Both the position numbers and the translations under genes were made by a program. From positions 1 through 57,718 of the forward strand of contig JAFZAL010000055.1 of assembly GCA_017557195.1 (NCBI GenBank): a stretch of 57,718 bases of DNA. The letters run 5' to 3'. A model generated the notes under the pieces. The model had not been told where the DNA came from and did no database searches. It worked only from the letters and a program-made list of their open reading frames with translations. Shown piece by piece: positions 34,947 to 43,729 of the stretch; the stretch's first letter is position 1; the number at the start of each line of letters is the position of its first letter. Source of the DNA: Thermoguttaceae bacterium. GTDB lineage: Bacteria > Planctomycetota > Planctomycetia > Pirellulales > Thermoguttaceae.

Positions 34947-36746
34947 ATGAAAACTAACGACCGAATAATTACGGATCTCATGGCTTCAGTTCATTCTGGA
35001 AAAACACAACTGCCAGATTTTCAGCGAGGATGGGTCTGGGATGATAATCGGATTAAGGCACTCATTGCCAGTATAACTAATGGCTATCCGGTTGGCGCTG
35101 CAATGTTTCTTGAATATGGGAACGAGAATATCCGTTTTAAGTATCGTGTTCTTGAAGGCTCTCCTTCGAAAGGGGTTGTACCTGATGAATTGATTCTTGA
35201 TGGTCAACAGCGTTTGACCTCTATCTATGCTTCGCTTTTTAGCTCAGAAGCGGTTAATACTAAAACAGACAAAGGACAGCCCATCAAACGATATTATTAC
35301 ATTGACATGACCAAGGCTGTTGACAGCAACGTTGATCGTCTTGATGCGATTTTATCCATTCCCGAGACCAAGAAAGTAACATCTGATTTTGGACGAAAGA
35401 TTGAGATGGATGTGTCTTCTGCTGATCTTGAATACAAGCAGAAACTGTTCCCTTTAAATATTATTCTTGATCCATATAAATATCTTAATTGGCAATTTGG
35501 TTTCATGCAATATTACAATCATGATTCCAGCGCGTCGAAGCTATTTGCGGATTTTTCGAAAAAAGTTATTGTTCCAATGGGACAGTACACTATTCCCGTC
35601 ATTACTCTGGATAGAGACACGCCTAAGGAGGCAGTCTGTCAAGTTTTTGAGAATGTTAATACTGGCGGCGTTTCCCTCACGGTTTTCGAACTGGTTACTG
35701 CAGTCTTTGCAATGGATGATTTTGAGCTTCGAAAAGATTGGGAAAATCGCCAGAAAAAATACTTTAACAGCGACATTCTGTCGGTAGTTTCAGCAACTGA
35801 TTTTCTTACGGCATGTACACTCCTGTCGTCTTTCAACAAGAAAGCTTCTAACAACAGTGTTGTGAGCTGCAAAAAGAAGGATGTCCTTAACCTGACACTT
35901 GACGAATATAAGTATTATAAGGAATCACTTTCCGAAGGATTTGTTGAGGCTGAAAAGATTCTCCAAGAAGAACGTATTTTTTCAAGCAAAGATTTGCCTT
36001 ATACAACCCAGCTGATTCCCATGGCTGTACTTTGTACTCTTCTTGCAGATAATAATCGAATCAAAATTGCTAGCATTAAGGACAAGTTAAAGCAATGGTA
36101 TTGGTGTGGCGTTTTCGGAGAAATGTATGGCGGAGCAAATGAGACGCGCTACGTTTACGATGTCGTTGGGGTGATGAATTGGCTTGAAGATTCAACAGCC
36201 ATTCCTCGGACCATACAAGAATCGTTCTTCAATCCAGGAAGACTGCTTTCTCTGCAATCTCGCTTAAGTGCGGCATACAAAGGCGTTATGGCGCTAATTT
36301 TGAAAAATCATGCTCGTGATTTTATAAGCGGACGTGAGATGGATCTCTCAGCCTATAATGAAGAGAACATCGATATTCACCACATTTTTCCGAAAGATCA
36401 TTGTGAGAAGAAAGGATATCCACGTCCTAAATGGAATTCTGTTGTAAATAAAACGCCAATCTCATATTATACAAATCGGGTGATTGGCGGTGTCGCTCCA
36501 AGTTGTTATCTAAAGAAAATTGAGGATAAAGGACAAGTTACATCAGAAAAACTTGATACATATTTGGAAACGCATTTTATTGATGTATTAAGTTGCAGAG
36601 CTGATGATTTTAACGTCTTCTTCCTCAAGAGGGCTATTGTATTACTAAATGCAATTGAAAAGGCTATGGGAAAAGCCGTTCCTGGTCGAGATAGCGAAGA
36701 AACCATTCGAGACTTTGGTGGAAGCTTGAAACGAGAAACGGAATAA
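34947..36746 (+). CDS. DUF262 / HNH (GmrSD-like) defence protein
   Basis: 599 residues. The N-terminal DUF262 ParB-like NTPase/nickase domain is marked by QLPDFQRGWVWDDNRI (about 21-36) and ELILDGQQRLTSIY (about 79-92). The C-terminal HNH-type DUF1524 domain is marked by NIDIHHIFPKDHCEKKGYP (about 474-492). Fused DUF262-DUF1524 proteins include the type IV restriction enzyme GmrSD and related anti-phage nucleases that act on modified DNA; specificity here cannot be read. It is a single gene without methyltransferase or partner. GGGGAG lies eight bases before the ATG. It separates ubiE from the protease gene, and its TAA overlaps the next ATG by one base. Confidence 0.88.
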   Translation: MKTNDRIITDLMASVHSGKTQLPDFQRGWVWDDNRIKALIASITNGYPVGAAMFLEYGNENIRFKYRVLEGSPSKGVVPDELILDGQQRLTSIYASLFSSEAVNTKTDKGQPIKRYYYIDMTKAVDSNVDRLDAILSIPETKKVTSDFGRKIEMDVSSADLEYKQKLFPLNIILDPYKYLNWQFGFMQYYNHDSSASKLFADFSKKVIVPMGQYTIPVITLDRDTPKEAVCQVFENVNTGGVSLTVFELVTAVFAMDDFELRKDWENRQKKYFNSDILSVVSATDFLTACTLLSSFNKKASNNSVVSCKKKDVLNLTLDEYKYYKESLSEGFVEAEKILQEERIFSSKDLPYTTQLIPMAVLCTLLADNNRIKIASIKDKLKQWYWCGVFGEMYGGANETRYVYDVVGVMNWLEDSTAIPRTIQESFFNPGRLLSLQSRLSAAYKGVMALILKNHARDFISGREMDLSAYNEENIDIHHIFPKDHCEKKGYPRPKWNSVVNKTPISYYTNRVIGGVAPSCYLKKIEDKGQVTSEKLDTYLETHFIDVLSCRADDFNVFFLKRAIVLLNAIEKAMGKAVPGRDSEETIRDFGGSLKRETE

Positions 36747-38332
36747 TGGATTTTCTTAATAATTCCACTCCACCTCAAAATATCATGATGACATTCAAGA
36801 TTAATATATCCGGTTTGACAGCGTTGAGAAAATCGTTATTGACGTTCGCGGCGGCGATGGGCGTTTGTCTGTTCGCGCTGAACGGGAGCGCTCAGGAAAC
36901 CGCCAAGACGGCGGGGACGGGGTTCGTTGTCAGTTCAGACGGCTGTATTGCAACCGCGCTGCATGTAACAGCAAACGCAGCAAATCTGTCGGTTATCTTT
37001 ACCGGCGCAGACGGCAAAAAGACGGCGTTTCCCGCGGTCGTTTTGGCGTCAGACGCGACGTGCGATTTGGCGATTCTGAAAATTCAAAAGCCGGACGACT
37101 CGTTTTCCCTCGTCCCGCTTCCGGTGAACGGTCAGAAGCAGAACGTTGGCGACGAGGTTCTGGTTGTCGGATACCCGTTCTTAAACGCTCTGGGCATGTC
37201 CGCCAAAATGAACAAAGGCATGATTTCCGGGTTCGTCGGCGAGTTCGTTCAGCTGGACGCTGCTGTCAATCCCGGCGTCAGCGGCGGTCCGGTGTTTAAC
37301 GATTCCGGGGAAGTCATTGCGATTACGTCCGCCAAGCTGGCGGGAATTGAGGTGTCGAACGTGGGCTTGTGCATTCCCGCGTCGCGACTAGTTCAGCTTA
37401 TGGACGCCAACGGAATCAAAAACGAGGCGAAGTCCGAAGGGGAACTCAAACCGGCGCAGCTGTTCCAAAAGTCCAGCCCGTCCGTCGTGTTGATTTTAGC
37501 GGAGAAAAAGCCGGCGGAATCGGTCGATTCCAAAGCGTCGCCCTCAGACAAAGCGTCTAAAACGCAGACGTCCACGCCGGTGTTCTCGTCCATGACAGAC
37601 TATAAAGACGGAATGATCGTCGCGCCGAACGGTCAGGCGATTGTCGCGCCGGATCTGGTTGCCAAAACGCCGCTTTCCGCCGGGCAGACGTGGCTGGCGC
37701 CGCTGGACGGATTCGCGTCCGCCGAGAATTCGCCTGCTGTCAAGCCAACGGGAATTGCCGCTGCCGTTGCAACGCTTCAGTACGTTAAAAGTGTAACAGC
37801 GGAAAAGAAACTCGTCGCGTCCCCGATGACAGCCTGCTCGCCCGGCGGGACGCTGGTAGAATCCGTCTCGTCTGACGGCGGCGTGATTATCGGCTTGGAA
37901 ATCTCCTATAACAGACAGGGCGGCGTCGCCGGCTTAACGCCCTTGTATTTGTCGCTTAACAATGGAAGGCTTTCTAACAGAAAGATGTTTTTTGTCAAAG
38001 GGAAAACGATTGGGAAAACGACGCTCATAAAAACTCAGGCTCTGGGCAAGGAAGGATACGTTCTGACCGGGCTGAGAATCGTTCCCGATGAAAACGGCTC
38101 CGGCTGCGGCGGAATTCAGCTGCAATTTACTCGCGCCTGCGGCAGCGCTACGATTGGAACGGACGCCTACGTTTCCGACTTCGCCGGCAAAGGTTCGGCG
38201 CAAAAGGCGGCAACGTTTGTAACAAACGGCGGGTTCATGGTCGGCTTGACCGGCGTAGAAACCTCGTCCTCAGACCGCCAGCTGAAATCCGTCGGCGTTA
38301 TCGTCGCCCCCACTGGCAGAACAGAGAAATAA
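36746..38332 (+). CDS. Exported trypsin-like serine protease
   Basis: The 528-residue reading starts at the TAATG overlap with the previous gene. A start at one of the adjacent ATGs near 36785-36788 is at least as likely, since the signal peptide (KSLLTFAAAMGVCLFALNGSAQ) begins just after it. The protease domain has the triad positions in TALHVT (His), TCDLAILK (Asp) and NPGVSGGPVF (Ser), as in DegP/trypsin-2 proteins. No PDZ domain was recognised; the remaining 300 residues are a beta-rich, unrecognised region. It probably acts in the periplasm or at the surface. Confidence 0.85.
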   Translation: MDFLNNSTPPQNIMMTFKINISGLTALRKSLLTFAAAMGVCLFALNGSAQETAKTAGTGFVVSSDGCIATALHVTANAANLSVIFTGADGKKTAFPAVVLASDATCDLAILKIQKPDDSFSLVPLPVNGQKQNVGDEVLVVGYPFLNALGMSAKMNKGMISGFVGEFVQLDAAVNPGVSGGPVFNDSGEVIAITSAKLAGIEVSNVGLCIPASRLVQLMDANGIKNEAKSEGELKPAQLFQKSSPSVVLILAEKKPAESVDSKASPSDKASKTQTSTPVFSSMTDYKDGMIVAPNGQAIVAPDLVAKTPLSAGQTWLAPLDGFASAENSPAVKPTGIAAAVATLQYVKSVTAEKKLVASPMTACSPGGTLVESVSSDGGVIIGLEISYNRQGGVAGLTPLYLSLNNGRLSNRKMFFVKGKTIGKTTLIKTQALGKEGYVLTGLRIVPDENGSGCGGIQLQFTRACGSATIGTDAYVSDFAGKGSAQKAATFVTNGGFMVGLTGVETSSSDRQLKSVGVIVAPTGRTEK

Positions 38333-38722
38333 AGCGTCTATTTATTGTAACGTCTGAGGTTGGGTGCGTGCAAATTTTTCTTGCTAAGATAGACAAGATG
38401 AGAAGCTGAATCGCGTCCTGAAAGGACGCAACCCTTGTAACCGTGGGCTTCAGCCCACGGTGGAATGGCAAGTAATAAAGCAAATCGACAAATACCCTTT
38501 TCCTTTCCCCAGCGCCTTTAGGCGCTGGGGGAAGGAAAAGGGGTTGACTCGATTATAAAGAATTTAGTCGTCCCTTTCCGGGGGCTAAAGCCACCCGGTT
38601 ACAAACGTTTCGTCCCTTCGGGACTATAGCGGACTGCCGTCCGCTGGCGCTGCCGCAACGTTTCGTCTCTCATTTTGACAAATTTTCTAAGCGCAGGAAA
38701 TATTTGCGCGCACTTTCAGGCG
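38333..38722. other. Gap between convergent genes, filled mostly by an interspersed repeat
   Basis: Apart from the repeat at 38372-38633 there is a stretch with more short palindromes (GCGGACTGCCGTCCGC at 38629-38644). No gene. Confidence 0.6.
38372..38633 (+). repeat. Palindrome-rich interspersed repeat, copy A
   Basis: In order it has GCGTCC-TGAAA-GGACGC; a perfect CCGTGGGCT/AGCCCACGG stem; a long hairpin at 38495-38542 with a 22-bp stem and TTTA loop; then a CCCGG / GTCCC-TTC-GGGAC part. Copy B at 51291-51560 has the same order and orientation of its outer parts. The segment around the long hairpin is inverted between copies: the left flank ATCGACAAATACCC here is the complement of the right flank there. 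Confidence 0.8.
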
Positions 38723-40855
38723 TTACGGCATGACGTTGATTTGAATACCGGTTGCGCTCTGAATTTCTGACAGACGCTCTTTGGCGGGCTGGTATCCCTT
38801 ATTGGCGGACTGCTCCAGCCAGCCGAACGCTTTTTCCCGTTCTCCCTGCGTCAAATAGAGAATTGCAAGTTGATATTCATGTCGAGGGTCGCCTTGCCGA
38901 GCCGCTTTTAAGAGCCAGCGTTCCGCTTCTGCATAGCTCTTTTCGACGCCTTCGCCGTTTGCGTAACAGACGCCCAAAGCGTACTGTGATTCCGCCATGC
39001 CCTGCTCGGCAGATTTGAGCAGCCATGGTATAGCTTTTGAAGGGTCTTTTGTTCCCGCTTCCCCGTTGTTGAGCATTTCGCCAACGCGATACTGGGCCTT
39101 GTCGTCTCCCTGTTGGGCGGCTTTGAGAAACCACTCATACGCTTTTTGAGAATCCTGCTCAACTCCTTTTCCAGATAAATACAATTCTCCTAACAGACGC
39201 TGCGCTGGAGCGAACCCGTCGTTTGCCATGCCGACTATGGCGTCAAATTCCTGTTGGAGGTGAGCTTCTGTTGGTTTATCATTCAGATTAGCAGCCCGCT
39301 GATAAAGCTCAAAGGCTTTGGCGTAGTTTTTTGTAATGCTTTTCCCCTGATAATAATGCCAGGCTAACGTTCGCATGGCGGCTGGGTCGTTATCTTGGGC
39401 GTCTTCATAAAGCTGAGCTAAATAAACGGCTTCCCAGGCGGGAATGCTCTTTTTGTTATTCCCATTTGGGTCTGAATTGCCATTCGGCTGTTCGGATCCT
39501 ATTGAAATTTGTTCTTCTGAAAAGTATTTTTTAAAGAGCGGGACGTATTCTTCCTTCTCGTATATATTCAACATGGCAAACATTCCTAACATCCCACCCA
39601 CTATACCGCAAACAATACTTAGCGTAAACTGAACAATCCCGTGTTTTCGGCTTCCGCGTTTGTAATTGATACAGGCGAGGACTACTCCAATCGGGACGAA
39701 TATAATCGGAAAAAGAAGCAAAGACAACGTCGAGGAAATATATCCCGCCAAAATCATGGGAAAAGAACTGTGACGGTTTTTCAGGTCTGTCAATGCGTCG
39801 ATTGCTTCCTGTACGGACGAATACCGATTCTCAGGAGATTTTGCCGTCATGACGTCGAGAACGGTTTGCCAGCTTTGACGTTCATATTTGGAAAACAGTT
39901 TCGGAACGACGTCTTTCAGGCGGGGCAGGGGAGTGAGCAGATGCGCGTTGAGTTTACTGCGAGTTGTCGGATATTTTTCCGTTGGAAACGGAAGCGCGCC
40001 TGAAATCAAATAAAACAGAGTGCAGCCCAAAGCGTAAATGTCAGCTCGGGCGTCTATGGAAGACGAACCAACGCACTGTTCCGGAGCCATAAAATCGGGA
40101 GTCCCGGAGATTTCTTCAGGGCTTTTATCTGAATCGGCGTTGTGAATTTGCGCCAGCCCCAAGTCCAGAATTTTTACCGCTCCCTTTTTGTCAATCCAGA
40201 GGTTGCCCGGTTTGACGTCGCGATGAACGATATTGGCGGCATGAGCCGTAGCCAATCCCTTTGCCGCTTGAATAGTAATGTCAAGAGCCGCTTTCGGGGT
40301 AATTTTCCCCTCGCGCTGGATTAAATCCTGAACCGTTTCCCCTTCGAGGTATTCCATGACCAGAAACGGCATCCCGTTGATTTCTCCGGCGTCGTAAGCT
40401 GTTACAATATGCGGGTCAGACAGACGTCCGACAATTTCCATTTCGTTTTGGAACCGATCGAGCGCTTCTGGACTGATTTTAGAACGTCGAATAAATTTGA
40501 CCGCGACTTTTCGCTTGAGATACTTTTGCTCCGCCTCGAAGACGTCGCCCATTCCGCCCTCGCCGATCTTTTCGCCCAGCGTGTAGGAAATCAGCTCTGG
40601 CGGCAGTTTGAGTTCCCCGTTGTCTGCTTCAGACGCCTTGTCAATGTAGTCGTCCAAAGACTTGAGAAAGTCGTCTGACGTTTCGTTGGAATCAATCCGC
40701 ATAAACGAAAACCCGTTTGACGACTGTTCCCATTGTTCAAACAGTTTTTGACAGCGCGGACAGGTTATAACGTGCTTTTCGATTGCGTCGAAGCGCTCTG
40801 ACGACAAGTCTCCGTTAAAATATAATCGCAACTCACGCGGGTCTGGACAGGACAT
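38723..40855 (-). CDS. Ser/Thr protein kinase with N-terminal zinc-finger-like domain and Sel1 repeats
   Basis: 710 residues from the ATG at 40855 (MSCPDPREL); an ATG 11 codons upstream is possible. In order: a putative zinc-binding anti-sigma-like module (CPDPREL and HVITCPRCQ, HxxxCxxC type); a kinase domain with GEGGMGDVFEAEQ, catalytic HRDVKPGNLWID, DLGLA and GTPDFMAPEQ; two membrane helices around 390-450; and Sel1-type repeats (for example AQYRVGEMLNNGEAG). This architecture is characteristic of Planctomycetota. It is divergent from an ECF sigma factor, so the two probably form a signalling pair. Confidence 0.92.
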   Translation of the reverse strand: MSCPDPRELRLYFNGDLSSERFDAIEKHVITCPRCQKLFEQWEQSSNGFSFMRIDSNETSDDFLKSLDDYIDKASEADNGELKLPPELISYTLGEKIGEGGMGDVFEAEQKYLKRKVAVKFIRRSKISPEALDRFQNEMEIVGRLSDPHIVTAYDAGEINGMPFLVMEYLEGETVQDLIQREGKITPKAALDITIQAAKGLATAHAANIVHRDVKPGNLWIDKKGAVKILDLGLAQIHNADSDKSPEEISGTPDFMAPEQCVGSSSIDARADIYALGCTLFYLISGALPFPTEKYPTTRSKLNAHLLTPLPRLKDVVPKLFSKYERQSWQTVLDVMTAKSPENRYSSVQEAIDALTDLKNRHSSFPMILAGYISSTLSLLLFPIIFVPIGVVLACINYKRGSRKHGIVQFTLSIVCGIVGGMLGMFAMLNIYEKEEYVPLFKKYFSEEQISIGSEQPNGNSDPNGNNKKSIPAWEAVYLAQLYEDAQDNDPAAMRTLAWHYYQGKSITKNYAKAFELYQRAANLNDKPTEAHLQQEFDAIVGMANDGFAPAQRLLGELYLSGKGVEQDSQKAYEWFLKAAQQGDDKAQYRVGEMLNNGEAGTKDPSKAIPWLLKSAEQGMAESQYALGVCYANGEGVEKSYAEAERWLLKAARQGDPRHEYQLAILYLTQGEREKAFGWLEQSANKGYQPAKERLSEIQSATGIQINVMP

Positions 40856-40905
40856 GGTCAATACTGTAACAAAAAATGAACATGACAAATCAATATCTAA
40901 AGTTA

Positions 40906-40933
40906 ATTATATTCATTTTTTGATTGAATGCAA
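40906..40933 (-). promoter_or_regulatory. Probable promoter of the kinase gene
   Basis: On the minus strand TTGCAT, a 16-bp spacer and a perfect TATAAT. The expected start of transcription is about 45 nt before the ATG at 40855. Confidence 0.6.
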
Positions 40934-41075
40934 TAAGGGAACAATATTTTTCTGACTGCTTTGAGACATTTTTGTTTATTTGTGATGAATAACGTTTTTA
41001 AAATTGTAACACAGAATTTGAATATGTTCAATAATGGAAAATGTATATTTTTTTATTTTTTAGAATAGGGGGGCT

Positions 41076-41103
41076 TTGATTGTCATAAATTTATTGGTAT
41101 AAT
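41076..41103 (+). promoter_or_regulatory. Promoter of the ECF sigma gene, extended -10 next to the start codon
   Basis: TTGATT, a 16-bp spacer ending TGG, and TATAAT at 41098-41103. The ATG is at 41112, eight bases on, so the message would be leaderless or nearly so. Confidence 0.6.
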
Positions 41104-41111
41104 GAAGTATT

Positions 41112-41702
41112 ATGAAACGAAATATTAAAGATCTTCCGACTTCCACAACTTTGCTGGATTTGTGCCGAAAAAACGACCCGGACGCCTGGGAGCGTTTTCT
41201 TAAACTGTATAAGAAACTTATTTTATTCTGGATAAAAGAGTATAACGTTCCGCATGTTGACAGCGACGACGTTCTGCAAGACGTAATGCTAACCTTGTCA
41301 AAGCAGATTGTCAAGTTCAAAAAGGAGGCAAATGGTAAATTCCGAAACTGGCTTCGGACAATTGTCTGTTCAAGATCAATGGATTACCACAATAAAAACA
41401 AGGTAAACAGAAAGAAGGTTTCGTTAAGTACAGTTTCAAAAATTCCAGATCCCAAATTTTCTGCGGATAACATTACAAAAGAGCAAGAGAAAAAAGAGCG
41501 GGAGATTCTCGGTCGACAAATTCTTTCTATGATAAAAGATACGTGTTCTCCGGCTCACCTTAAAGCATTTGAACTGGTAACGGTCAAGGGATTGACTGCC
41601 GTAGAAGCAGCTCAGCAGCTCGACATGACGCCGGAGAACGTCCGGCAGATCAATTGTCGAATTCGCAAGATGATTCGAGATCAATTTGGCGATTTGTTAT
41701 AA
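41112..41702 (+). CDS. ECF-type RNA polymerase sigma factor
   Basis: 196 residues. Region 2 is seen in AWERFLKLYKKLILFWIKEY and SDDVLQDVMLTL with FRNWLRTIV. Region 4 is a helix-turn-helix with GLTAVEAAQQLDMTPENVRQINCRIRKMIRD. It belongs to the sigma group common in planctomycetes that is often paired with Ser/Thr kinases. It is divergent from the kinase gene and no separate anti-sigma gene is present. The kinase zinc-finger-like N-terminus might take that role, which is inference. Confidence 0.9.
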   Translation: MKRNIKDLPTSTTLLDLCRKNDPDAWERFLKLYKKLILFWIKEYNVPHVDSDDVLQDVMLTLSKQIVKFKKEANGKFRNWLRTIVCSRSMDYHNKNKVNRKKVSLSTVSKIPDPKFSADNITKEQEKKEREILGRQILSMIKDTCSPAHLKAFELVTVKGLTAVEAAQQLDMTPENVRQINCRIRKMIRDQFGDLL

Positions 41703-41704
41703 AG

Positions 41705-41763
41705 GCAGTAGGCAGTAGGCGCTTTGCACTAATTCCGCATTCCGCATTCCTAATTCCGAATTA
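41705..41763. repeat. Heptamer repeats between the sigma gene and mnmA
   Basis: AGTAGGC-type units at 41705-41720 and ATTCCGC, ATTCCGC, ATTCCTA, ATTCCGA at 41732-41759. The last partial unit contributes to the mnmA stop codon. Confidence 0.7.
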
Positions 41764-42840
41764 GTCTATCCACCCGCCGCCTAAAAGACGTTCGCCGTCG
41801 TAGCAGACGCACGCCTGTCCGGGCGCAACGCCGTAAACGGGAGCGTCCGTCTGGACTTCAAACCGGTTCCCGTCCAGCAAATGGACGGTTGCGCTGACGG
41901 CGGTAAAGCGATAGCGAATCTTGACCTGGCAGCAAAAGTATTCCGGGACGTTCGTAAGCCAATTGGATTCGGACGCTGTCAGCGTTCTTCTGCCCAGCTG
42001 GTCGTGAGTTCCCAGAACGACTTCGTTTGTCTCCGGTCGAAGCGCCACGACAAAATAGCGGGTATTCATTGCAACGCCCAGCCCTTTGCGCTGACCGATG
42101 GTGTACTTCTCCCAGCCGTCGTGCTTCCCGACGACTTTGCCCTCTACTGTAACAATTTTTCCCGACGTGTCAAGCGGGTTCCCGGCAGAGTCGATTTTGA
42201 ATGGCGCGAGAAATCGGGCGTGGTTGCCGTCAGGAAGAAAACAAATGTCCTGCGAGTCCGATTTCGTCGCGCTGGGCAACCCGAACTCCGCTGCCATCGC
42301 GCGAATTTGCGGCTTGGAATACTCGCCCAGCGGGAAAACGATGTTCGACAGCCGATCGCGTTTGACGTCGAACAGAACGTACGACTGGTCTTTGTTGGGG
42401 TCAGACGCCTTGAAAATCCCGTTTTCCTCTGCCGAAACCGGGCGAATTCGGGCGTAATGCCCCGTCGCGAGTTTGTCGTAGCCCTTTTCCATCGCGAAAT
42501 CGTACAGCGCCCCGAACTTAATCAGACGGTTGCACCGCAGGCACGGGTTGGGCGTTCGACAGCGCAGATACTCTGAAACGAAGTTGTCGGTTATGCTCTT
42601 AAACGCTTCCGAGACGTCCAAAACATAGAACGGAATTCCCAAAATCCTTGCAATCTCCCGGGCGTCGTTTTCGTCTTTATCGAAATTAGCCTGGCTGAAA
42701 TTTTCCGGCAGATATTTCTCTACTCCGTGACGAAGATGCGCCGCGCCGACTTCGTATCCCTGACGCTGCAGCAAAACAACTGCAACGCTGGAATCGACTC
42801 CGCCGGAAAGCGCGACAAGGATTTTCTTTTTCGTAGTCAT
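41761..42840 (-). CDS. mnmA: tRNA 2-thiouridylase MnmA
   Basis: 359 residues, normal for the family. The PP-loop ATP-binding motif is ALSGGVDSSVAV near the N-terminus. Catalytic cysteines are in TPNPCLRCNRLIKFG (about 100) and SDSQDICFLPDG (about 198). KDQSYVLF and the C-terminal beta-barrel GQACVCYDGERLLGGGWI follow. It thiolates U34 of the Glu, Gln and Lys tRNAs in the cytoplasm, using sulfur relayed from a cysteine desulfurase. Both ends of the gene touch heptamer repeats. Confidence 0.96.
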   Translation of the reverse strand: MTTKKKILVALSGGVDSSVAVVLLQRQGYEVGAAHLRHGVEKYLPENFSQANFDKDENDAREIARILGIPFYVLDVSEAFKSITDNFVSEYLRCRTPNPCLRCNRLIKFGALYDFAMEKGYDKLATGHYARIRPVSAEENGIFKASDPNKDQSYVLFDVKRDRLSNIVFPLGEYSKPQIRAMAAEFGLPSATKSDSQDICFLPDGNHARFLAPFKIDSAGNPLDTSGKIVTVEGKVVGKHDGWEKYTIGQRKGLGVAMNTRYFVVALRPETNEVVLGTHDQLGRRTLTASESNWLTNVPEYFCCQVKIRYRFTAVSATVHLLDGNRFEVQTDAPVYGVAPGQACVCYDGERLLGGGWID

Positions 42841-42847
42841 ATTGTTT

Positions 42848-42956
42848 AGGGAGTAGGAAATAGGGAGTAGGGAGTAGAGAGTGGGATGAAAGAATAGGTT
42901 AAATTCGTCGAAGACGAAAATCTATTCCCTATTCCCCATTCCCTGTTCCCTAATTC
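42848..42956. repeat. Inverted pair of heptamer arrays between mnmA and the phosphatase gene
   Basis: AGGGAGT, AGGAAAT, AGGGAGT, AGGGAGT, AGAGAGT at 42848-42882, then 39 bp containing a perfect TTCGTC-GAA-GACGAA hairpin. Then come CTATTCC, CTATTCC, CCATTCC, CTGTTCC, CTAATTC at 42922-42956. The second array runs into the end of the phosphatase gene. Confidence 0.75.
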
Positions 42957-43654
42957 TGATGAATCGTTCCGTCCGGATTCGCCTGAATGAGTTCGCCGGT
43001 ATCGACGTTGATGGCGGTGAGCCAGTTGCCGCAATAGCAGCACGTGTCGATGCACGTAAAGGCGTCTTTGACCAGCAGTTTGCCGTTCTTTTGAGCGGTG
43101 TGACCGATAAAGCCCTTTTTCCCGGAAACGTGTTTCGGATAGTCGAAGGTGGAAAACACCTTGTCCCAAATCAGAACGTCGTGTTCCTGTTCTTCCATGG
43201 GAACGTCCGGCTTGAATCCCGCGTGAGCGAAAATGCAGTCGGCGGTTTCGTAGTACGGCTTACATTCCTTGAGGAATTCCAGAACCCACTTGGGCAGCTC
43301 GTTCGGCCGCCGGACGTCAAAGGATTGCAGCGTCTGCAGCCCGCCCCAGGAAAGCCAGTCTTCCGTATTGCACAGAGCCGCCATTTCGTCGGTGAGAATC
43401 TGATAGAGCATGTCTTCGTGGTTGCCCAGCAGCTTAATCAGATTGCACTTTGAACTCTGTTTCCGAAGAAACTGGAGGACTTTTTTGGAGTCCGGACCGC
43501 GGTCGATATAGTCGCCCAGCATAACGATGGTGTCGTTCTTTTTGGGGTCGATAACCTTGAATATCGTTTTCAGCGGCTTGAAAAAACCGTGAACGTCGCC
43601 AATGGCAAACGTTCGCGGCGGGCTGTTGTCTTTAGTAGAAAACAGATTGAACAT
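42950..43654 (-). CDS. Calcineurin-like metallophosphatase (Ser/Thr phosphatase / ApaH type)
   Basis: 234 residues from the ATG at 43654 (MFNLFSTKD). An in-frame start 14 codons upstream would be inside a heptamer repeat and is rejected. Metal and active-site motifs are AIGDVHG, GDYIDRGPDS, LLGNHEDM and FAHAGFKP. It is similar to bacterial PPP phosphatases, which dephosphorylate Ser/Thr residues or hydrolyse dinucleoside polyphosphates. A Ser/Thr kinase lies 3 kb away, but no direct link is shown. Confidence 0.88.
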   Translation of the reverse strand: MFNLFSTKDNSPPRTFAIGDVHGFFKPLKTIFKVIDPKKNDTIVMLGDYIDRGPDSKKVLQFLRKQSSKCNLIKLLGNHEDMLYQILTDEMAALCNTEDWLSWGGLQTLQSFDVRRPNELPKWVLEFLKECKPYYETADCIFAHAGFKPDVPMEEQEHDVLIWDKVFSTFDYPKHVSGKKGFIGHTAQKNGKLLVKDAFTCIDTCCYCGNWLTAINVDTGELIQANPDGTIHQN

Positions 43655-43656
43655 GA

Positions 43657-43725
<69 letters not shown>

Positions 43726-43729
43726 TATA

